From Vandiemenella viatica (lineage: Eukaryota; Arthropoda; Insecta; Orthoptera; Morabidae), in assembly GCA_031002005.1 (NCBI GenBank), contig CM061919.1, forward strand, positions 221,958,739-222,022,738: a stretch of DNA of 64,000 nucleotides. Direction: 5' to 3'. This document shows positions 56,955 through 64,000 of this stretch, one piece after another; position 1 is the first letter of the stretch, and the number at the start of each line of letters is the position of its first letter. Under the pieces are notes generated by a model, which had not been told where the DNA came from, made no database searches, and saw only the letters and a program-made list of their open reading frames with translations. A program made the translations under genes and the position numbers.

Positions 56955-57338
56955 TAGAGATGGGTCGTTCGCGAGTGAATCAGTTCTTTAGAGCAATTCA
57001 TTTAAAAGAGGGAGTGAGCAGTCGCTCACTAAAAAGTGAACGGTAGTTCTTCTAGGTGAATCAGTTGATTCCGAAGATCATGAAGAGAGCTAGCTCACAT
57101 GGGTTTTGTGGACTGGAGAACTAAAAAAAAAAGTCTACTATTTCTATTGAAGTTGAGTTGACATAAGGGGGTATTTCCAACGGAAATAACAGGGTTGTGA
57201 GGGGTGAGACCTAAAAAAAAAAGGTCTCAAATAAAACTGAGCTACTGAGCAAGTGAACGATTCAAAAGAACTAGTTCTTTTCATTGAGTGATCAAGTGAA
57301 CAACCGCTCTTTTTAGTGAATCACTTTGCCCACCTCTA
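56955..57338 (+). mobile_element. hAT-type MITE (TAGAGATGGG family), complete, exact 8-bp TSD
   Basis: Termini TAGAGATGGGTCG and TTTGCCCACCTCTA. Flanked by exact GCGTATAA duplications (56947-56954 and 57339-57346). It is the complete partner of the truncated copy at 3423-3790. The interior holds GAGACCT-A10-GGTCTC, a stem with an A loop, plus repeated GAGTGA/GTGAACGATTC motifs. No coding sequence. Confidence 0.92.
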
Positions 57339-57884
57339 GCGTATAATCTCTCAAAGTTATAAGATTATTTGTGGTTTTTAAGAGTCTGATGTTTGGTAAG
57401 TGGTCAGTTTATGAATTTATTACTAAGAAATCAGATGACTTACTACTGCTGAACCTTTTTTTTTTTTTTTTTTTTTTTGCAAGAGTGATGTTTTTGCTGT
57501 AAGTCCTGATTCGATGATCACTGTTGTTCCTTTGCATTGTGAAGATAGAATGACGTTTCTGTAACGGCGCCGAACCGGGCAAAGTGGCCACCAGGTGGTG
57601 GCGGAAGCCTGTGTCTGCTGCGCACGGATTCTGTTTGTTCCTTGCAGATTATTGATAACAGTGCTTTGAAATGATGGTTTATTATCATGTGAAGCTCGAG
57701 TGAGTTTATTAATAATAATCAAAGAATAAAAGTACTTAAATCGTTTCTATTTTGTGGTGGTATTTCAGCGAACGGATTTTTTTTTTTTTCTGTTAGCACA
57801 AAGGATATTGTCGTTCAAAAATAGCAGGAAAAATCAAATGCAAATTCAATGGCCGAAAGAAATGTTCTTTGTAGATGTTCGCAT

Positions 57885-58265
57885 TTTTTGCTGTCGTCAG
57901 TTTTTCGACTGGTTTGATGCAATCCTCCATCCTTTCCTATCCAGTGCTAACCTCTTCATTTCTACATACCCTTTACAGCCCACGTCCTCAATTATCTGTT
58001 TCATATATTCTAATCTCTGTCTTCCTCTACAGTTCTTACCTTCGAATGTTCCCTCCACTAACAAATTAACCAATTCAGCATGTCTCAAAATATGACCTAC
58101 CAGCCTGTCACTTCTTTTCTCACCCATCATTTCCAAAACTCGTTCATTTCTTACTTAGTCTGTCCACTTAATTTTCAGCATTCTTCTGTAGCACCACCTT
58201 TCAAATGCTTCAGTTTTCTTTCTTTCCGGTATGTTCGCATAAAGTTCATATAAAAATGTTCTTAA
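57885..58265 (-). pseudogene. LINE C-terminal fragment (endonuclease/RT type)
   Basis: Reading minus from about 58260: ERKKTEAFERWCYRRMLKIK, a stop in place of the next sense codon, VRNERVLEMMGEKRSDRL, VGHILRHAELVNLL, GKNCRGRQRLEYMKQIIEDV and MKRLALDRKGWR, then a stop. This order is the hallmark of the C-terminal region of RTE-like insect LINEs. Apart from the stop near 58155 the frame is clean, so the copy is relatively young. It is inserted in the pogo-like element. Confidence 0.85.
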
Positions 58266-58315
58266 AGCTCCAAAAGCAAACAAGAAGAAGAAAACAAACG
58301 GGAAACCATTGGTGA

Positions 58316-58915
58316 GGGAGCGTCCATAAACCACGTAGCTCCATTTTGACCTCCCTGTCAACCCCCCCCCTCTCCTCCTCTCCCCCACGTAGCGCAACGT
58401 GGCTTTTGCCCTAATTTCCCCCTCCCCCCGCGTGGCACATAGCTTTTTTTCCCCCTAATTCTTTTTCTTCTCGTGTCGATGACAGCATCAAATGTGTTAG
58501 TTTTTCTGCCAATGCGATGGCTTTGTCAGTAGCTGATTGGAGATTGCTGTCATCATGATGCAAGGTTTGGCCAGAGGCAATTTCCCTTCTGTTACCAGGG
58601 GACTCCGGACGTTACAATCTTGACGCCACTCGTGGAGGCAACTTGCTTGTCCCCCTTTCCCCAAATGATTCCAGAAGATGTTTTGTACTTTTTTTTTCTC
58701 TTGTCAGACTATCGTAAATTATATATATAGTTAAATGACTGAAATAAATATTCACGTGCTGGTGTGAGTTCTGTACCTTATTTTAACTCTGACAAATAAT
58801 ATGAATAAGAAGCTACGTGGCTTAGCTTGGAAACCCCCACGTAGCTCAAAGTAGCTTTTCAGCCCAACTCCCCACTCCCCCTCTTGGCGGAGTCACGTGG
58901 TTTATGGATGCTCCC
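58316..58915 (-). mobile_element. PIF/Harbinger-like MITE, copy 4, long form
   Basis: Termini GGGAGCGTCCATAAACCACG and GTTTATGGATGCTCCC. The flanks are TGA at the left and TAA at the right, a near-match TWA duplication. It is inverted relative to the other copies and has both ends. It carries about 200 bp of extra sequence (about 58460-58655) at a point where the other copies run directly from the C-rich block to ATTCCAGAAGA. It sits inside the pogo-like element. Confidence 0.85.
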
Positions 58916-58934
58916 TAATAGAAAACCACCAACC

Positions 58935-59150
58935 GCTGGAAATCCAACCTTAAAAGATTGTTATCGATTGATGACGATTATCAAGAATGCGCGCAGTGCC
59001 TATACTGCAATGAAAGTATTTCAGCTCAAGATCACAAGAACGATGGATCGAGTGCCAAATGTGTTACTTTTGGGCTCACGAACTCTGTGATGGAGTTGAA
59101 TGAAACGGCTAGTCCTTCGTTTGCGAAAATTGCTATTAAAGTGCCTTTTG
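58935..59150 (+). pseudogene. Pogo-type transposase C-terminal zinc finger, frameshifted
   Basis: One frame gives CAQCLYCNESI (about 58994-59026). After a one-base shift a second frame gives RWIECQMCYFWAHELCDGVE (about 59043-59100), a stop, then SFVCENC near 59112-59132. The CxxC, CxxC, WAHxxC, CxxC order is the PHD-like finger found at the end of many pogo-like transposases of insects. The N-terminal DNA-binding and catalytic domains are missing. It lies just inside the right terminus of the pogo-like element, as expected for a C-terminus. Confidence 0.7.
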
Positions 59151-59774
59151 CCCGTTATAATTTCTATTATTCACAAGTTATATGACCTTTTTTTAAAATA
59201 AAGTACACTGTTTTCCAAATTTAGAGCGTTATTAATCCACTCATTCTGATTTTGAAGCTAAGGGAGTACTTTCTGCAAAATTGGTTATGTTAGGTACTAA
59301 ACTTAATGCAAAGGTAACTAAAACATCCTGGTACGTACTAGGATAGTTGAACTTTCTAACCCCTGATTTTGATGCCTTTAGGTATATTGATTGTAAGTTA
59401 CCTTAAAACATCGTCAAACCTTAGCGTGGCTACTTTGCCCGGCTTTCCCCTACTGATATAATCGTATGGAAAACATGCGTTCCATTCTTCGATGTTAAGC
59501 TCTTGTCTACTGCTTTAAATTTACAGGATTGCGTAATTGATTTCTGGACAATGCCCAATCAATTTATTTGGAGATGCGGTATTGGCCTTGGTCACGTAAG
59601 GCTGATTACAACTACCTTTTCCAATCCGGTTTTCGGAACTACGTCGGTGAGACTAATACGACTGAGTGGTAGGGATTAGAGGAGGGAGGGGCAATGCCGC
59701 CGGTATATGGGAGAGTAGGCGCTAGGAATGCTATCTTGAAACGTGACACCGTTCGTTTGGCAGGCTGCGGTCGA

Positions 59775-59985
59775 CCAATCACGGTACTCCCCGTCGAAGA
59801 GTCGCCTTCCGGAGATACTGGGAAGAGAAAAAGGAGTCTGGAAGGCGGAACCTGTGGAGGGGACCGGGGGGTTGGTCGGAGGGGAGGGCATATTTCTGTC
59901 CACCCGGCGCGATGGTGTGTCGCGTCTAGGAGGGGGTACCGCGTAAATATATAAGGCGCACGAGCTGGGCGGCGGTCGCCTAGTT
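59775..59985 (+). promoter_or_regulatory. Promoter of the Pro/Ala-rich gene (CCAAT, TATA)
   Basis: TATATAAG at 59948-59955 predicts transcription starting near 59978-59982. A CCAAT box (59775-59779) lies about 200 bp upstream. The region between is GC-rich with several G-runs. A 5' UTR of about 147 bases then leads to the ATG at 60127. The spacing of TATA, start and ATG makes this the best-supported promoter in the window. Confidence 0.6.
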
Positions 59986-60126
59986 TTGTCCGGGAGCACG
60001 CGCGGGCTTAACCTGCCTGCCGTCATTCACGTTCAGACTGACTCCCATCGAGCTTCCGTTGCTGCTGTGCCTTGGACTCATCGCCGCCGCGTGCTTCTGG
60101 GGGCTGTCTTATCGCGCTCCAGCAAA

Positions 60127-60450
60127 ATGTCTTCCGTAGTTGCACAGCCCATCCCAGCCCCGGCTCCCGCCGCAGTTGCTCCAGAACCGGCACTGACCCC
60201 CGAAACCGAACCGCAAGTGGTGCTGTCACCCGCTGTAGAACCTGTCGCTGCTGCACCTGAACCTGCAGTCGAAGCCGCCGACCTGCCTCCGCAAACTGAA
60301 ACCGCGCCTCCCGAACTGGAAGTAGCGCCCCCGACCGAGGTGGCTCCGAAAACAGATTCCGAACCGGCGGTACAATCGCCACCTGCTCCCGAGACAAAAG
60401 AGGCGCCCGAGGCTGTCGCCACGACTCCAGACCAGCAACCTGAGGTATAG
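60127..60450 (+). CDS. Pro/Ala/Glu/Val-rich acidic low-complexity protein, 107 aa
   Basis: The ATG at 60127 lies in a good context (AGCAAAATGTC) downstream of a TATA box. The frame runs 107 codons to TAG at 60448. By my count the product has 26 prolines and 18 acidic residues against only two lysines. It has no Arg, Cys or aromatic residues, no signal peptide and no membrane segment. Loose repeats of the type A-P-E-P-A, P-P-x-x-E and E-V-A-P run throughout, so it should be intrinsically disordered and strongly negatively charged. The open frame extends upstream to 59986 without an ATG, so the start is set by 60127. A polyadenylation signal follows at 60833, which makes an intronless gene of about 870 bases. 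I do not recognise the family. Alternatively GAG/GTATAG at the stop could be a weak splice donor, and CGCTCCAG at 60115-60122 a splice acceptor, making this an exon of a larger gene. Confidence 0.6.
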   Translation: MSSVVAQPIPAPAPAAVAPEPALTPETEPQVVLSPAVEPVAAAPEPAVEAADLPPQTETAPPELEVAPPTEVAPKTDSEPAVQSPPAPETKEAPEAVATTPDQQPEV

Positions 60451-60832
60451 ACGCCAGTGCTCGCTGCCATTTCATTACTAACCGTATCTGGGGAAATTTG
60501 TTTTCCCTAGTATCTTTAATCGAGGTTGCCGCTTTTCAGTTTATGCAGATATTTCCTTGCTGCTAATGTATTCTAAATTCAACCCCGAGACTGCAAGTTT
60601 GCAGAGAACGTCTCTAGATGATGCGAAATTCCTAAATTAGTCCAAAAAATATGTATTAAGTGTCTTGTGACTGCCCGCAACGCTTGATGAATAAATGGTG
60701 TGCTATGGCAAGGAACTCTTCCGGGCCTTGACATAAGATAGTTAAATTGAGTATCAGCTTCTAGCTTTAAGCATTTCTTTCTAGTTATTTCTGTAAGTGT
60801 ATAAGTCATAGCATGCAGGCATGTCTTCCGTG

Positions 60833-60838
60833 AATAAA
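60833..60838 (+). terminator. Polyadenylation signal
   Basis: AATAAA 383 bases after the stop codon of the Pro/Ala-rich gene, followed within 40 bases by a T/GT-rich stretch (TTTTTTGTTTTCATTTTGG). Predicted cleavage at about 60850-60860. Confidence 0.55.
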
Positions 60839-60889
60839 GTTCGTAAAGGCCACGCGAATTTTCAAATTTTTTGTTTTCATTTTGGCAGC

Positions 60890-61110
60890 ATTTCAGTTAG
60901 AGGTATATTCGGCACTTCCCTCGGTAACTTATTGCAGATCGTGACACCCAAACCTACAAAGGAAATCCATCTTAGCCGTACTTGAAGTCGCTATTTTATG
61001 GTCGTAGTCCTCTCCCTGCTGCAGTCTAATTCTCCCAATAGTCATCCAATCTTGTTTCACGTTACTGTGGTAAGTCCTGTAACAATCTTGCAGACCTGAT
61101 ACAAAGGTTG
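60890..61110 (-). pseudogene. Non-LTR retrotransposon C-terminal fragment, copy A
   Basis: Minus-strand broken frames give RLQQGEDYDHKIATSSTAKM and then VTICNKLPREV. These align with KDDHDHKTAVDFRHK and VRDCNKLLREM of copy B at 61205-61620. The nucleotide match GGTAACTTATTGCA / AGTAACTTATTACA is visible directly. It begins just past the polyadenylation signal of the Pro/Ala-rich gene. Confidence 0.6.
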
Positions 61111-61204
61111 TAGAAAGATTTTCTATAATATTATAATATTTAATTAAATTGCAATGGAGCGCATGCTACGGTGGCAATTCCCCTACACACCCGTCTTCCT
61201 CCTT

Positions 61205-61620
61205 TCCTGCATCCACCTACAATTGCCCTTTACGAATTTTAACTTTAAATTCTTTCAGCTTTTTTGGTAAATTATTCACCATTTCCCTTAGTAACTTATT
61301 ACAATCCCTGACACCCTTACCTAAAAAAGAGAATCTTCCCACACCCTTGTGTCTGAAATCGACTGCCGTCTTGTGGTCGTGGTCATCTTTTCCCTTCCAT
61401 GCACTACTTTTCATACCTACACCAATATCTTTCCATGTCTCATCGCCAATATAAGCCTTATACACTCCCATGACCCTCTTCACCTTCCTCCTGTCTTGCA
61501 ATGAATCCCATTCCAGCTCTTTTATCATACCTGTTACTGATTGCATTCTGCGATAGATTTCAATCTCTCCACTATGAAACATAGCCTTATCGTGCACAAT
61601 AGCCGAGAGCATTGCCGTAG
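61205..61620 (-). pseudogene. Non-LTR retrotransposon C-terminal fragment, copy B
   Basis: An open frame of 131 codons on the minus strand contains SVTGMIKELEWDSLQDRRK, KDDHDHKTAVDFRHKGVG, RFSFLGKGVRDCNKLLRE and LPKKLKEFKVKIRK. This is the usual post-RT order of CR1/jockey-type elements: a hydrophobic W-L-Q-R-R-K helix, then a F-N-x-L-P-like end and a terminal basic helix. The reverse transcriptase itself is absent. It is probably a 5'-truncated copy. The next copy lies in the same orientation 100 bases away. Confidence 0.65.
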
Positions 61621-64000
61621 GATGTCGTAAAACGTGTAAGTTTTGTATATCTCGTTCTCCCGGCGAATATTCATTGCATAAAGTACAGAACAGTAGATGA
61701 GATGCAGTTTGGGTTCTTCTCTAGAAGTTGGCCTAAGTATTTTGCTTTAGTTTGATATTATTGCTTTAAAGATTGTTAGTCCGCGTGTATTTGTGTTGGG
61801 TTTGCTGATGTTCCAGTGAGTTATTGTAGACAGATGCCTTCATGATTAGAGTCGCTGTGGCTGCTATTTTGATACAGCTAGAGAGCAGAGGGGTGCGATA
61901 ACTGTTCGTTTTAGACCTTCCAGACGCCAGGGCAGGGTGGGGCCAGACGAGGTCTACGAAAATACCCTCAGATAAGCCACCAGTCTGATGCCTAAACGAC
62001 CTTTGGCCTCTCGATGATATGCAGCTCGTGCACGGCACTAGGCCGGTGCTGTGTCCAGGTACTGCTTACTGTTACTAGTATGAAAATGCTGACCTCTACC
62101 AAAATATTTTATTTGTGTTGGATACTGCGTGTAATCAACGACTAATGGTTGGGAATTTTTTTAGATCAGGCATTTTTTTTTTTTAGATCAGGCATTTTTT
62201 TTTTGAAGATCAGGCATTTTTAGGTTAACAGGTGCAAACGTATAATCGTTGCGTTCACCAATTTGCTGAAAACTGCAAACCGAAATATTTTACATTACAT
62301 TTTAAGGTTTTTTTTTATTTATAGTATGATATTTAGCGATATATAGAAAAGGTGAGGACAAATTTGCACATCAAAACCTCTTATGTTATATATCTGGATC
62401 TAATTCAATTACACTATTCCTTTATAGGCTCGAAGAGGACAGTCTGAAACTATGTGGCTAATTTCTCCACAATTTGCAGAATTGACCCAGCCCCATTTGT
62501 GAAATAAGTAGCCTTGTGCTGTTCGAATTCTTCATTCCGGTCTGGGGAATTCTTGTAACCGTACTGTAGGGTGCTCAATTAGTTTAGTTGGCTACCGATG
62601 ACTGCTCCCACTGAGTTATCCACAGCTTTTTGATATTGGAAGAGGACTAAGGATTTTAAGGATGTATGTATACGATGGTATAACTTGCACGTTAGTTTGC
62701 AGCAGTGAGATACCAGGTTTTGCATTTGAAAGTGTATGGATTAGTTTCCCTATCCAGTTTTCAGTTTTCAGTTCAGTTGTATAGATTTGTCTGTATGGTT
62801 GCTTAAAAGGAATAGTACTCACTAAGAAGTAAGGAGTTGGAAAAACTCATTGCCAATGTATATGGTACACTTCAAGGTGAGGCAGCGGCATTGAAGAATT
62901 GCCGTCTATTTTGAGTTTGCGGTTTCCCGACACCCTGAGCACATGGTGTCTTGTATCAAGGCTGCCCAGTGGTCGACGTGCGGTCTGCAGGCGATTTCTG
63001 TTGCACTCCTTAGCACATTCTGAAAACACATCTGATGCATTGGCGTCTGTCTGCTATAAATAACTGTTATTCTTAAATAACACAGACTGTTTTATTGATT
63101 TGAGTAAATAGTATAGAACTTAATTTTTCCGGTTATGTATATTTCGTTTTCCCTCGGAGTTCAAGAATAACAAATTCCAAAATACCGATAGTATTTAGTG
63201 AAACAAAATACGCCAAGTTCACTGTGAAATGCGAGAACCGTATTACTTACCACCGTCCCAAATTTTAGGTTGCTGATGTATTTCGTTACTGTAATTTTAA
63301 ATAATGAACTATTTCAGGTAATATCCAGAAATCGATCGCAAGAACTGCATAAAATCAGTTTTTGAACATTGGCTGCACTAGTAAAAGAGCCGAGATATTT
63401 GCTTTTACATTTTCCCCGGTATCCTGTATTAATCTCGCATATCGAGAAATTATTAGGTTTCATATAAATGTTTTATGATTTGACCAGCTGTTGACACGTT
63501 GGAGTTAGAAATACAGGTAACGTGTTTTATCGACAAATGATCTGGTGCAGTTACCTGTCCGGTGGAAACCTCTATTTTAAAAGATCGTATACTTGTAAGC
63601 CTTTCTGAATTTATGTATTCCAGACAGCTGAATTCCAACCAACCAGAAAGCCAACCAGTGCCATCTGGTATCAGCGATAGACGTTGCCAGCGCTTTCTTT
63701 TCGGTAAGATTAATAATTGCGTCGGAGCTTATGCCTTGATACAAATTTCTCTGCATAATACTCTCGAAGATCAGCTTTAAATGCAGATATAATCCCTCTT
63801 CGTCCTAAGTTTAGAGGTCCTCTCTCTCTCCCCCCCCCCCCCAACAACCACCATAATAGACTACCGGATGACCTTTCATTAAGGTTAGAAGTTGTCAGTT
63901 ATAACCCACCAGGGAGTTTTGGTTTTATATAAATTATAAAAGCGTTAGCACGGGCAATAAACCATAATTTACCAAGAGACTTTATGAATAATTTATCAAA
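61621..64000. other. No gene recognised; short repeats
   Basis: 2.4 kb without supported genes. Contains three imperfect units of AGATCAGGCATTTTTTTTT at 62163-62222 and a CT/C-rich run at 63822-63842. The open frame at 63562-63780 is without recognisable motifs. Confidence 0.4.
62163..62222 (+). repeat. Tandem repeat, about 20-22 bp x 3
   Basis: AGATCAGGCAT followed by a T-run of varying length, three times in a row. Slippage in the T-run explains the unequal unit lengths. Confidence 0.85.

Larger units (their letters stand above)
56820..59455 (+). mobile_element. Pogo-like (Tc1/mariner superfamily) element with three nested insertions
   Basis: The termini are inverted repeats of about 26 bp: left GTAGGAGAGAGCTGGGCAAA and, reading inward from the right end, GTAGGGGAAAGCCGGGCAAA. 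Both continue into GT(G/A)GCCA. The interior near the right end (about 58935-59150) encodes a pogo-type C-terminal zinc finger. The catalytic core is not recognisable and is probably deleted. A hAT MITE (56955-57338), a minus-strand LINE fragment (57885-58265) and a PIF-like MITE (58316-58915) have inserted since. An extra copy of the terminal motif, CCGGGCAAAGTGGCCACC, lies at 57575-57592. Removing the nested insertions leaves about 1.3 kb. Confidence 0.7.

Noticed and set aside
17653..60450. The Pro/Ala-rich frame at 60127 as the direct next exon of the Akap200-like gene
   Set aside because: The donor at 17943 is phase 0. Joining it to the possible acceptor at 60122 in phase 0 does not give the Pro/Ala-rich frame, and the latter has its own TATA box. 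Intermediate exons could still link them, so this is not excluded outright.
60023..60475. Minus-strand open frames of 130-150 codons opposite the Pro/Ala-rich gene
   Set aside because: They mirror the GC-rich, Pro/Ala-rich coding strand. The plus strand has the TATA box, start context and AATAAA.

Overview
The window looks like a stretch of a large, repeat-rich arthropod nuclear genome, most likely an insect. The evidence is a MARCKS/Akap200-type coding exon flanked by consensus splice sites, an animal-style TATA/polyadenylation gene, and dense non-LTR retrotransposon, tRNA-derived SINE, hAT, mariner, pogo and PIF/Harbinger-like debris. The SINE body (a CATCC-GAT-TGGGTTTTCC module followed by GGGATGGTTCCT) is one I associate from memory with Orthoptera and their relatives. 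That assignment is unverified. There are no prokaryotic features: no operons, CRISPR arrays, rRNA or convincing functional tRNA genes.

Only two stretches look like host protein-coding sequence, both on the plus strand. The first is a 97-codon internal exon at 17653-17943. It carries a lysine-rich MARCKS-type effector segment and both of its splice junctions are phase 0, so most of the surrounding DNA may be intron of that gene. The second is at 59940-60840: a TATA box, a 107-codon Pro/Ala/Glu/Val-rich acidic open frame and an AATAAA signal, which together look like a compact intronless gene. Several isolated promoter-like clusters lie between them: a TATA/CpG block near 19750, a TATA plus initiator near 32270, an RFX-type X-box palindrome at 41204, a MEF2/CArG-like/TATA cluster at 45824-45935, and a CpG-rich block with twin CCAAT boxes near 48600. 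They could be alternative first exons of genes with very long introns.

Layout: 1-9800 is packed with mobile elements. It holds a CR1/L2-like LINE inserted into a PIF/Harbinger-like MITE, an old minus-strand LINE, hAT elements and SINEs. 11.5-16.4 kb has two more MITEs and a mariner relic containing two later insertions. 17-35 kb is mostly intron-like, with scattered SINE and LINE remnants and two short tandem arrays. 35-43 kb holds an unclassified repeat, a second MITE family and the X-box region. 43-56 kb is sparse, with one hAT element, two SINEs, the muscle-type promoter candidate and the CpG-rich block. 56.8-59.5 kb is a pogo-like element with three other transposons nested in it, followed by the compact gene and two related LINE fragments.

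The most interesting structural results are: a module shared between the LINE 3' UTR and the SINE body; an internal cassette shared by two MITE families that have unrelated ends; and four hAT-type elements that each keep an exact 8-bp target duplication. I did not find a convincing new biochemical system. Homology calls here were made by eye, with no database search.
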